A stretch of DNA of 6,051 nt, from positions 1-6,051 of the forward strand of contig JABDDW010000082.1 of assembly GCA_013287405.1 (NCBI GenBank), given 5' to 3'. Below, one piece after another: positions 1-5,707 of the stretch. The DNA comes from Deltaproteobacteria bacterium (lineage in GTDB: Bacteria > Bdellovibrionota > Bdellovibrionia > JABDDW01). Numbering within the stretch: the stretch's first letter is position 1; every line of letters begins with the position of its first letter. Made by a program: the position numbers and the translations under genes. The notes beneath the pieces were generated by a model that was given only the letters and a program-made list of their open reading frames with translations, was not told where the DNA came from and searched no databases.

Positions 1-98
1 TCGGCTCCGGCTTTCTCGACAGACTGAATTTCCTCCTCGATTTTAGCAAAGTGGGAAGAAAGAAGACTGGGTGCGACTAAAAATTTATTTTTAACCAC
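1..98 (-). CDS. rpe: ribulose-phosphate 3-epimerase, N-terminal part (runs off the left edge)
   Basis: Only the first 32 codons are in the window. They read VVKNKFLVAPSLLSSHFAKI followed by EEEIQSVEKAGA, which matches the start of ribulose-phosphate 3-epimerase (family pattern: IAPSILSADFA...L..E......AGAD). The APSLLSSHF stretch is the first beta strand and active-site loop of the TIM barrel, with the conserved Ser of APS. The enzyme interconverts ribulose 5-phosphate and xylulose 5-phosphate in the pentose phosphate pathway, in the cytoplasm. I place the start at a GTG at 98-96, which overlaps the 3' end of fmt by 8 bases; AAGG lies 11 bases upstream, and no other start codon fits in this frame before the conserved APS. 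The overlap suggests translational coupling to fmt as last known gene of the minus-strand cluster. The family call is secure for such a short piece because the motif is distinctive; the exact start is inferred. Confidence 0.85.
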   Translation of the reverse strand, partial: MVKNKFLVAPSLLSSHFAKIEEEIQSVEKAGA

Positions 99-1065
99 CC
101 AAATATTCACCTTTCGTAAAAGGATAACCCTTCAAATATTCCGATGCGGGTTGCCGAGCACGACTTTCGGGTTGAATCACCGTGATAAGTAAGGCCGTCG
201 CCCCTCCACACTGCACGGCAAAGCCATATTTATCTTGGCTCACCAAATACCCCGGAGGTTGTGCGCTTTTAAACTCTAGAGCCTTCGCCCGGAGAATCTT
301 CAGTTTTTTTCCAGCACGGGTTGTCCACACTCCTGGCCAGGGACTAAAGGCCCTTAACTGTGCGCAAATTTGACCTGCTCTTAGGTTCCAATTGATGAGA
401 CCCTGCTCTTTTTTAATTTTTGGCGCATAGGTTACCTGGGATTCATCTTGGGGAATAGCCTTGATTTTGCCATCGATATAATCTTGAAGATGACGTTTCA
501 CAATATCTGCCCCTCGGTGAGAGAGCTCCGAATACAGCTTGGGTGCATCCCAAGATTCGTCCAAATCCATCTGTGATGTAGCAATAATATCCCCTGCATC
601 CAACGTAGGAGCCACCTTTTGTAGAGTCACTCCGGTGACGGGGTCCTCACTGATGATGGCCCAAGCGATGGGCGCCGCCCCCCGCCAGCGAGGCAGGATA
701 CTGGCATGAACGTTAACGGCTCCTAACCTAAACAACTTTAAGAAATCTGGTTTTAAAATTTGTCCAAAGGCAACCACAACGGCAATATCGGGTTTAAGAG
801 CATCTACTTTGGTAAGGATATCCGGTGCGCTTACAGACTCAGGTGAGAAGACGGCGATCTTTTTGGCCCGTTTTCCCTTTTCAATAAAGTAATTATCCAT
901 AACAGACTTAACCCGAGAAGGTTTCACTTCTAAATTGCGTCCCGCTGGCCTATCGGGTTGGGTAATAACACCGACCACATCGAAACCAGAGGTGTCACTC
1001 AATAGAAATTCGAGAGTGGGGCACGCAAAATCCGGAGTCCCTAAAAATACAATTTTAGCTCTCAT
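91..1065 (-). CDS. fmt: methionyl-tRNA formyltransferase
   Basis: Fmt transfers a formyl group from 10-formyltetrahydrofolate to methionine on initiator tRNA, allowing bacterial translation initiation; it acts in the cytoplasm. The protein is 324 aa, close to the usual 310-320. Seen in the sequence: the N-terminal Rossmann-type start KIVFLGTPDFA, the loop QPDRPAGRN (about 36-44) typical of Fmt for tRNA contact, and the catalytic block NVHASILPRWRGAAPI with Asn118, His120 and Asp156 (in LDAGD), equivalent to the Asn-His-Asp triad known in E. coli Fmt. The C-terminal part, with WNLRAGQICAQLRAFSPWPG, is the usual tRNA-binding domain. The start is ATG at 1065-1063; a TTG just before it would add one residue and is less likely. 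This ATG shares its A with the TGA of def (TGATG), a standard translational-coupling arrangement. The def-fmt pairing is conserved in many bacteria and supports both calls. Confidence 0.97.
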   Translation of the reverse strand: MRAKIVFLGTPDFACPTLEFLLSDTSGFDVVGVITQPDRPAGRNLEVKPSRVKSVMDNYFIEKGKRAKKIAVFSPESVSAPDILTKVDALKPDIAVVVAFGQILKPDFLKLFRLGAVNVHASILPRWRGAAPIAWAIISEDPVTGVTLQKVAPTLDAGDIIATSQMDLDESWDAPKLYSELSHRGADIVKRHLQDYIDGKIKAIPQDESQVTYAPKIKKEQGLINWNLRAGQICAQLRAFSPWPGVWTTRAGKKLKILRAKALEFKSAQPPGYLVSQDKYGFAVQCGGATALLITVIQPESRARQPASEYLKGYPFTKGEYLGG

Positions 1066-1607
1066 CAACCGTGTTTCTTTATTTTGGTTTTGATTAAGGT
1101 TCTCTTAACGGTACTTAAACGGTCAATAAAAAGCTTGCCGTCGAGGTGATCGATCTCATGCTGAATGCAAATGGCCAAAAGTCCATCGGTCTTTATGAAA
1201 ATCTTCTTATTGTCAGGAGTCAGGGCTTCAAACTCAACGTATTCAGATCGGGGAACACCTTCGGCAAATCCCGGTACGGATAAACAACCCTCTTCATATT
1301 TTATTGTTCCCATCTTTTTTAAAATTACGGGGTTAAAAAGCTTTAAAGGAAAGGGGACAGCCCTCTCAAGGGACGTCATTCTGGACTCATCCACTTGACC
1401 GAATTCATCACGGTATCTCGTATCAATTACGGCGAGCCGAATGGAGTGCCCCACCTGGGGGGCCGCGAGGCCAACACCAGGGGCTCCATACATGGTTTCA
1501 AGCATATCGCTGGCTAAACTCACCAAACTTGGAGTGATCTCACTCACTGGCTTTGCTACCAGTTTCAGAACCTGTTCGGGGTATTTTTTTATATTTAAGA
1601 TGGCCAC
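1065..1607 (-). CDS. def: peptide deformylase
   Basis: Def removes the N-formyl group from nascent proteins, undoing the Fmt modification made by the next gene. All three family motifs are intact (numbering from the chosen start, 180 aa): GVGLAAPQ at 44-51, EGCLSVP at 106-112 with metal ligand Cys108, and HEIDH at 150-154 with metal ligands His150 and His154 and catalytic Glu151. The start MAILNIKKYP matches the normal family N-terminus. I choose GTG at 1607-1605 because it gives this usual N-terminus and has AGGG (1619-1616) 8 bases upstream. A longer frame from TTG at 1625, directly after the lptG stop, adds six unlike residues and is less likely. It lies 18 bases after lptG and overlaps fmt by one base, so it is probably co-transcribed with both. 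The insert between motifs 1 and 2 and the basic tail KTKIKKHG are within normal variation. Confidence 0.97.
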   Translation of the reverse strand: MAILNIKKYPEQVLKLVAKPVSEITPSLVSLASDMLETMYGAPGVGLAAPQVGHSIRLAVIDTRYRDEFGQVDESRMTSLERAVPFPLKLFNPVILKKMGTIKYEEGCLSVPGFAEGVPRSEYVEFEALTPDNKKIFIKTDGLLAICIQHEIDHLDGKLFIDRLSTVKRTLIKTKIKKHG

Positions 1608-1615
1608 GAAAATTA

Positions 1616-1623
1616 CCCTATCC
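1616..1623 (-). promoter_or_regulatory. ribosome binding site of def
   Basis: On the minus strand GGATAGGG (1623-1616) lies 8 bases before GTG 1607. It decides in favour of the GTG start over the TTG at 1625, which is part of this same stretch. Sequence-based inference only. Confidence 0.5.
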
Positions 1624-1625
1624 AA

Positions 1626-2705
1626 TTACTTTTTCAGGCGCAAGAGAAAGTAAACGCTCACGCCGAGCATTAAAGAATTGGGCAACCAGGCGGCAAATAC
1701 GGGCGGCAAGGTTCCGTGGGAACCTAAACTCATCCCTATAGAGACGAGGGTCCAATAAATAAAAACAAAAAAGAGACAAATCCCTACGCCCAGGGCAAAG
1801 CTTCCGCTTCGATCTTTAGACACGCTAAATGGGATTCCTAAAAAAGCCATGACAAAACTTACAAAAGCGAAGCTAAATTTTCCGTGATAGGCGACTTCAT
1901 ATCGAATCGTATCAAGGCCTGCTTCCTTATTTTTTCTAATATAGCGGCGCAGCTCTCGGACGGTCATAATGTTATTATCGATGTCAATTTCTTGAAACTC
2001 TCCGGGCCTTTCATCTAAGGTGATGGTCTTTTCTTGAAAAGGTTGGGTCAAAGGAAAGCTGTTTTCTTCTGCGAAAAGAGTGACGGTACCTTTGCTTAAT
2101 AGCCAGTTAGCTCCAGAAAACCGGGCCTCCTCAGCCGTTATCAATTGAACAAGGCGCCAGTTCGAATCGAAATAGTAAATGGTCAAACCTTGCATCAGGC
2201 CCTTTTGGGGGTTGAAAGTTTTAATATTGTAAATGAGATCTTTACTGCGGTACCAAATCTTGTTGGTCTTAACTGTGTAGTACTCGTTGGGCCTTTTTAA
2301 GATATCCACATACATAATGTAGTTCTGCTTACGGGTGGCCGGCGGCACTAATCGGTCGCTGACAAAAAAGCTACAAACCGCGATAATGGAGGTCACCATA
2401 AGAATGGGGAGAGCCACTCGGGCTAAACTAATTCCTGAGCTAAAAAGAGCTATAAGTTCGTTACTACGGCTTAATATACTTATCGTAAATATGGTTGCCA
2501 TAAGGCAACTCGCGGGGGTCATAAGATAAATGATATTTGGTACCTTATAGAGGTAGTAAGACCACAAAGTGGTGCTGTCGGCTTTGAGCTGCCAAATATT
2601 AGAGAGCATATCGACCACTAAATACAGTGTCGAAAAAATAGTAAGTGAAGCAAAAAAGAACTTGAGGTACTCTTTTGTAATGTATCGATCAGCTATGGAG
2701 AACAC
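1626..2705 (-). CDS. lptG: LPS export ABC transporter permease, YjgP/YjgQ family, LptG-like
   Basis: LptG and LptF form the inner-membrane permease pair that, with the ATPase LptB and LptC, extracts lipopolysaccharide for transport to the outer membrane. The protein (359 aa) has the family layout: N-terminal DRYITKEYLKFFF, TM1 at about 16-36, TM2 57-80, TM3 96-117, a beta-rich periplasmic domain about 123-248, then LRRYIRKNKEAG and three more TM segments at about 275-294, 302-324 and 334-355. The cytoplasmic SRSNELIALFSSGIS after TM2 is the typical coupling region, and the C-terminal LPPVFAAWLPN fits LptG better than LptF. The start is uncertain: GTG at 2705 gives MFSIADRYI, the usual family N-terminus, but has no clear ribosome binding site; GTG 2732 or TTG 2741 would add 9 or 12 residues. 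It heads the minus-strand cluster ahead of def. No lptF partner is in the window. Could also be named lptF-like if homology proves otherwise. Confidence 0.9.
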   Translation of the reverse strand: MFSIADRYITKEYLKFFFASLTIFSTLYLVVDMLSNIWQLKADSTTLWSYYLYKVPNIIYLMTPASCLMATIFTISILSRSNELIALFSSGISLARVALPILMVTSIIAVCSFFVSDRLVPPATRKQNYIMYVDILKRPNEYYTVKTNKIWYRSKDLIYNIKTFNPQKGLMQGLTIYYFDSNWRLVQLITAEEARFSGANWLLSKGTVTLFAEENSFPLTQPFQEKTITLDERPGEFQEIDIDNNIMTVRELRRYIRKNKEAGLDTIRYEVAYHGKFSFAFVSFVMAFLGIPFSVSKDRSGSFALGVGICLFFVFIYWTLVSIGMSLGSHGTLPPVFAAWLPNSLMLGVSVYFLLRLKK

Positions 2706-2725
2706 GCTTTTGAGAGTAAAGCACC

Positions 2726-2754
2726 TTGACACCCAGGGCAACTCAATCTAAGCG
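2726..2754 (+). promoter_or_regulatory. candidate promoter of the response regulator-nadC-birA cluster
   Basis: A perfect -35 hexamer TTGACA lies at 2726-2731. With the standard 17-base spacer the -10 would be TAAGCG (2749-2754), a poor match; TCTAAG at 2747-2752 is better but at a 15-base spacer. Either would start RNA at or within a few bases of ATG 2761, giving a leaderless or nearly leaderless message, and indeed no ribosome binding site precedes that ATG. The element overlaps the possible upstream starts of lptG. A promoter is needed here because the genes diverge; the exact hexamers are inference. Confidence 0.35.
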
Positions 2755-2756
2755 AT

Positions 2757-2762
2757 TATTAT
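2757..2762 (-). promoter_or_regulatory. candidate -10 element for the lptG-def-fmt-rpe cluster
   Basis: On the minus strand 2762-2757 reads CATAAT, five of six matches to TATAAT, overlapping the start codon of the divergent gene. RNA would begin near 2750, giving a leader of about 45 nt to GTG 2705. I see no good -35 at the right distance, so this is weak. It is listed because the divergent gap is so short that the promoter must lie here or inside the response regulator gene. Confidence 0.25.
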
Positions 2763-3843
2763 GGCATTGAAAGTATTACTTGCAGATGACAGCGCCGCTA
2801 TTAAAAAAGTGGTCCAGCTTTCCCTCCAAGATCTAGGCTTAGAACTAAAATCCATAAGTTCAGGCAAAGATGCCATCGAACTAGCCCGACAGTTTAAGCC
2901 TGATATTGCATTTATTGACGTTATGCTTCCTCAAAAATCAGGTTACGAAGTGGCCATGGAGATTCGAAACGATCCCCAATTAAAAAACGTCCCCATCGTT
3001 TTGCTTTGGAGCGCTTTTATGGCTTTTGACGAAGCCAAATATAAGAAGTCCGGTGCCCAGGCCAAGCTTGAAAAGCCTTTTGAATCAAAAGCGCTTCGCA
3101 GCCTGGTTTTGGAACTTGCACCTTCTCAGGAAGCCTCGGCGAACCCTCTTGCCCAACATATTGACTTACCCCATATTGAATTCGAAATCCCTATTGGGAC
3201 CGTGCCCCCGGTCAAAAAGAAAGGCGAAAAGCCTACTCAACCTAGAGCGGAAATTAGAGTGGAAACTAAAACCGAAGTTCCCCCTCAGTCAAAACCTGAA
3301 CCTAAACCCGAGTCCCCGGCCGAAACCAAGGCCGACCCGAAACTGGAACTCAAAAGCGATTGGTCCATTTCAGACTTTCAGGATCTCAATGTTTTTTCAG
3401 CGAGCCTTATTGATTCCAAAACTCAAATGACAAAGTCAAATGCCGTGCCGATCCCCGAATTTCTACCAAAAACTGAAACTCCCGACCCCTCAAATTGGAA
3501 TAACGACAACGAATGGGTCAAAAAAGACTTGGGAAAGTTCAGTGTTTCGGTCCCTGAAGAAGAAAATAAGGACGCGGTTCCCTTTGAATACTCAGAAAGC
3601 AAAATCGTCGATACAAGTTTTTTATTTAGACCTGGAGAAACTAAGAACCCTTCTCCTGAGCCATCGCCCGCTCCAACTTCTTCGCCCCCTCTGTCCCCCA
3701 CGTCCTTATCAATTGAAGAACTGGGCGATCTAAAATTAGAAGCGAGAGAAATCATCGAAAAAATTGCTTGGAAGCTTGTGCCTGAAATTGCCAATCAAAT
3801 TATTAAGGAAGAACTTGATCGTCTTTTGAGCTCGGACAAGTGA
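2761..3843 (+). CDS. response regulator: receiver domain, long disordered Pro/Glu/Lys-rich linker, conserved C-terminal helix
   Basis: Residues 1-120 form a CheY-like receiver domain with all key residues: acidic pair Asp9/Asp10, phosphoacceptor Asp53 (in FIDVMLP), Ser84 and Lys105 (in EKPF), so it should accept phosphate. The AFMAFDEAKY stretch after beta4 resembles a receiver subtype I know from delta-type bacteria (pattern GAFEPFDE). Residues 122-315 are low complexity, rich in Pro, Glu, Lys and Ser, and probably disordered. Residues about 317-356 form a predicted helix containing IIEKIAWKLVPEIANQIIKE, a C-terminal motif that recurs in such regulators (pattern W.vvPelAe.iI.eEi..L). There is no DNA-binding or enzymatic output domain, so it probably acts through protein contacts. 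The layout recalls RomR, the polarity regulator of Myxococcus and Bdellovibrio, but I cannot show orthology. No histidine kinase is nearby. ATG 2761 is the only good start. nadC overlaps its end by 4 bases. Confidence 0.88.
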   Translation: MALKVLLADDSAAIKKVVQLSLQDLGLELKSISSGKDAIELARQFKPDIAFIDVMLPQKSGYEVAMEIRNDPQLKNVPIVLLWSAFMAFDEAKYKKSGAQAKLEKPFESKALRSLVLELAPSQEASANPLAQHIDLPHIEFEIPIGTVPPVKKKGEKPTQPRAEIRVETKTEVPPQSKPEPKPESPAETKADPKLELKSDWSISDFQDLNVFSASLIDSKTQMTKSNAVPIPEFLPKTETPDPSNWNNDNEWVKKDLGKFSVSVPEEENKDAVPFEYSESKIVDTSFLFRPGETKNPSPEPSPAPTSSPPLSPTSLSIEELGDLKLEAREIIEKIAWKLVPEIANQIIKEELDRLLSSDK

Positions 3844-4667
3844 ATCTCGACGACCTCATCGATATCGCTCTAAAAGAAGACATACCTCATGGTGACATCA
3901 CTACGGACCCCCTAGGATTGGATTCAAAGACAGGGTCAGCAAGACTTGTAGCCAAGCAAGATCTCGTTCTCTCCGGTGTCGATCTTTTTGAAATGACCTT
4001 TAAAAAAGTAGATTCAAAAACCACAATTATATGGAAAAAAAAAGACGGAGACCAAATTAAAAGAGACTCAATAATTGCTGAGATCCAAGGAACTTTGCCT
4101 CACCTTCTCAAGGCCGAAAGGGTCGCTCTCAATTTTTTAGGGCATCTTTCAGGAATCGCGACTCTAACTTCGAAATATGTAAATGAAGTCCTGCATACCC
4201 CTACAAAAATCATCGACACCCGAAAAACCACCCCATGCCTCAGGATATTAGAAAAATTAGCCGTCACTCATGGAGGGGGTCAAAACCACCGGATGAGTCT
4301 TTCAGACGCAGTACTTATTAAGGAAAATCATATTCGGGCTGCCGGAAGTATTACGATAGCCGTTGAAAAAATTCGATGCAAAGCCCCTAAACTCCCTATA
4401 GAGGTCGAAGTCACTTCTTCAGAAGAGATTGACGAGGCTCTGAAACTCAATGTAGAAAGACTTCTCTTGGATAATATGTCCAACGACGAAATTTTATCTG
4501 CCGTAAAGCAAATAGGAAAAAGGGCAATAATTGAAGCTAGCGGCAATATGACCCTTGACCGCGTCAAAAGTGTCGCTAGACTAGGGGTGAATTTTATAAG
4601 CGTCGGAAATATAACTCACTCTGCCCCGCAGGCTGACTTGAGTCTACTTTTTGGCAAGCTTCTTTAA
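3840..4667 (+). CDS. nadC: nicotinate-nucleotide diphosphorylase (carboxylating), quinolinate phosphoribosyltransferase
   Basis: NadC converts quinolinate and PRPP to nicotinate mononucleotide, CO2 and pyrophosphate in de novo NAD synthesis. At 275 aa it is normal length. The N-terminal domain runs to about 100 and the barrel follows. Active-site residues are all present: Arg94 (ERVALNFL), Arg128 and Lys129 (DTRKTTP), His150 and Arg151 (GGGQNHR), Lys161 (LIKENH), Glu190 (IEVEV) and Asp211 (LLDNM). These sit at a constant offset of 11 from the residues I recall for the M. tuberculosis enzyme, which strongly supports the call. The C-terminal ISVGNITHSAPQADLSL is the family phosphate-binding signature. 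One oddity is Cys133 where most members have Gly in TTPGLR. The start is GTG 3840, overlapping the response regulator stop (GTGA), so translation is probably coupled. nadA and nadB are not in the window. Confidence 0.97.
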   Translation: MNLDDLIDIALKEDIPHGDITTDPLGLDSKTGSARLVAKQDLVLSGVDLFEMTFKKVDSKTTIIWKKKDGDQIKRDSIIAEIQGTLPHLLKAERVALNFLGHLSGIATLTSKYVNEVLHTPTKIIDTRKTTPCLRILEKLAVTHGGGQNHRMSLSDAVLIKENHIRAAGSITIAVEKIRCKAPKLPIEVEVTSSEEIDEALKLNVERLLLDNMSNDEILSAVKQIGKRAIIEASGNMTLDRVKSVARLGVNFISVGNITHSAPQADLSLLFGKLL

Positions 4668-4670
4668 CTT

Positions 4671-4682
4671 AGGAGAAGAGGA
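4671..4682 (+). promoter_or_regulatory. ribosome binding site of birA
   Basis: AGGAGAAGAGGA lies 4 bases before ATG 4687 and just after the nadC stop. It contains two overlapping Shine-Dalgarno-like cores (AGGAG at 4671, GAGGA at 4678). It fixes the ATG at 4687 as start rather than the in-frame TTG at 4651 inside nadC. Confidence 0.8.
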
Positions 4683-4686
4683 TTTT

Positions 4687-5439
4687 ATGAGCGAAGTTAC
4701 ATTTGATCTTACCGAAGCGACTGGGAGAGTTTGTAAGCGTCCCAATTTCGGCTGGGATTTTATTGCCCTGGACACTGTTGACAGCACTAATAGCTATGCC
4801 AAGGCAAAATGCGAAGAGTTTGTAAACCCAACGCTCATTGTGGCCAAACATCAAAGTGCTGGACGGGGTCGCGGGGAGAATACCTGGGCTGATGAAGGAG
4901 AAGGAAAGAGTTTTCTTTCAACTTGGTCTATTGGTCTTATGGAAGGTGCACCCGACCCTCGTTGGACATTAGGAATTGGCCTATACTTATTTGAGTCCTT
5001 AAGTGAAGCCTTCAAGACCGTGCGTTTTAGTTTAAAGGCGCCAAATGATATTTGCATTGGAGATAAAAAAGTCGCTGGAATACTCGCCGAAGGAACAAGC
5101 GAAGGCGGTATTCACAATTTGCACGTGGGAATTGGGATTAACGTTTTTTCTTACCCCACTGAGCATGCTCAAACAGCCACCCATCTTAACGCCTTCTTAG
5201 GTTCCGCAGGACTAAGTCCAGAAACCTGGGGTCAGTTTATTGATTACTTCGGAACACGCCTTATTAATTTCGAAAAGAAGGCCCTTGATAGTCAGGGAGG
5301 ATGGCTTAAGCGATTATCAGGGCGGTTAGTTTCTGCGATGAATAGGTATCCTGGCTACCAAGAAAACCCAATTCAATCTGTTCAAGGCGATGGCACCCTC
5401 GTTCGTGAGAAGGGCCAGATCAGCTGGAAAGAACTTTGA
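4687..5439 (+). CDS. birA: biotin--[acetyl-CoA-carboxylase] ligase, monofunctional class I
   Basis: The enzyme makes biotinyl-AMP and attaches biotin to the carrier domain of acetyl-CoA carboxylase and other biotin enzymes. The 250 aa protein has the catalytic domain only: DSTN at 32-35, the biotinyl-AMP loop QSAGRGRG at 56-63, KAPNDI at 117-122, KVAGILAEG at 128-136 with the catalytic Lys128, and VGIGINV at 147-153. There is no N-terminal helix-turn-helix, unlike E. coli BirA, so it should not repress biotin genes. The usual KWPND is KAPND here. The C-terminal SH3-like domain is short but keeps a GDGTL element. The gene starts 19 bases after the nadC stop and is the last gene of the plus-strand cluster. 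The nadC-birA neighbourhood links two cofactor functions, but no metabolic link to the response regulator is evident. Confidence 0.94.
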   Translation: MSEVTFDLTEATGRVCKRPNFGWDFIALDTVDSTNSYAKAKCEEFVNPTLIVAKHQSAGRGRGENTWADEGEGKSFLSTWSIGLMEGAPDPRWTLGIGLYLFESLSEAFKTVRFSLKAPNDICIGDKKVAGILAEGTSEGGIHNLHVGIGINVFSYPTEHAQTATHLNAFLGSAGLSPETWGQFIDYFGTRLINFEKKALDSQGGWLKRLSGRLVSAMNRYPGYQENPIQSVQGDGTLVREKGQISWKEL

Positions 5440-5464
5440 CATTTTCGATTAAAAATATAATAAT
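5436..5464 (+). promoter_or_regulatory. strong sigma70-type promoter candidate overlapping the birA stop
   Basis: TTGACA (5436-5441, perfect -35) and AATAAT (5459-5464, five of six) are separated by exactly 17 bases. A perfect TATAAT at 5456-5461 is also present but at a 14-base spacer. RNA would start near 5470-5472. The -35 overlaps the TGA of birA. The surrounding DNA is very AT-rich, so chance hits are easier here, but a perfect -35 at ideal spacing is uncommon. It points at the 5472-5657 region as a transcribed unit. Confidence 0.5.
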
Positions 5465-5595
5465 TTCAGCTATTTAAACTTGATAATATTCTGAATGATT
5501 TTTTTTTAGAGCCGTGAAACGTCTCCGAAAATAGCTCAATTCCAAGAGAACAAAGCCCAGACATTGGCATGTGGGTTGCTCTAGTAAGAGTCATC

Positions 5596-5637
5596 TACCC
5601 CCTGGGCGACTTGGTACCCCCCTACCCCCTTACCCCC
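5596..5637. repeat. four C-tracts of the form (T)TA-C5/6, one before and three inside the terminator loop
   Basis: TACCCCC occurs at 5596-5602, TACCCCCC at 5615-5622, TACCCCC at 5623-5629 and TTACCCCC at 5630-5637. The last three are directly adjacent. The minus strand therefore carries four runs of five or six G, which meets the usual pattern for a G-quadruplex, although one connecting loop is long (14 nt). Confidence 0.75.
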
Positions 5638-5657
5638 TTCCAAGTCGCCTTTTTTTT
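5605..5657 (+). terminator. intrinsic terminator with C-tract loop
   Basis: A perfect 10-bp inverted repeat, GGCGACTTGG (5605-5614) and CCAAGTCGCC (5640-5649), is followed by eight T (5650-5657). It works for plus-strand transcripts only, since no A-run precedes the stem. It should end the response regulator-nadC-birA transcript and the proposed small RNA. The 25-base loop (5615-5639) is unusually large and consists of three TA/TTA plus C5-C6 blocks. Confidence 0.9.
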
Positions 5658-5707
5658 GCCAACACTATTCATTGCCGAGGTACCTACTATCACCCAGTAT
5701 TTTGAGA

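Larger units (their letters stand above)
5471..5657 (+). ncRNA. candidate small RNA of about 187 nt, unknown family
   Basis: This stretch lies between a near-consensus promoter and a strong intrinsic terminator and holds no plausible protein. Possible structure: TAGAGC (5507-5512) can pair with GCTCTA (5578-5583); just inside, AGCCC (5554-5558) pairs with GGGTT (5573-5577) and ACAT (5561-5564) with ATGT (5569-5572) around a TGGC loop; GAGC (5509-5512) could instead pair with GCTC (5534-5537). The 3' end is the terminator hairpin, whose loop is C-rich and could be a pairing site for G-rich RNA. I do not recognise a known RNA family. It could equally be just the 3' untranslated region of birA, or a 3'-UTR-derived RNA. 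The 5' end is inferred from promoter spacing. Confidence 0.35.

Noticed and set aside
3026..3430. 134-codon plus-strand frame shifted within the response regulator
   Set aside because: It shadows the Pro/Lys-rich linker; the product is a repetitive Pro/Lys/Arg/Leu mix without domains.
3423..3794. Antisense frame of 123 codons inside the response regulator gene
   Set aside because: It lies opposite the low-complexity linker, has Ser/Gly-rich composition expected from the complement, and no family features.
4651..4686. Longer biotin ligase start at TTG 4651, inside nadC
   Set aside because: The strong ribosome binding site at 4671-4682 lies within that extension and points to ATG 4687.
5465..5507. 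Weak terminator: TTCAG (5465-5469) with CTGAA (5491-5495) before nine T
   Set aside because: The stem is only 5 bp with a 21-base AT-rich loop and three bases before the T-run. It is too weak to list, though it is an alternative explanation for this AT-rich stretch as the birA end.
5471..5657. 6S RNA or SRP RNA as the identity of the candidate small RNA
   Set aside because: The length fits 6S, but the two ends do not pair into a long rod with a central bubble, and the GGAAGGAAGCAGCC-like core of SRP RNA is absent.
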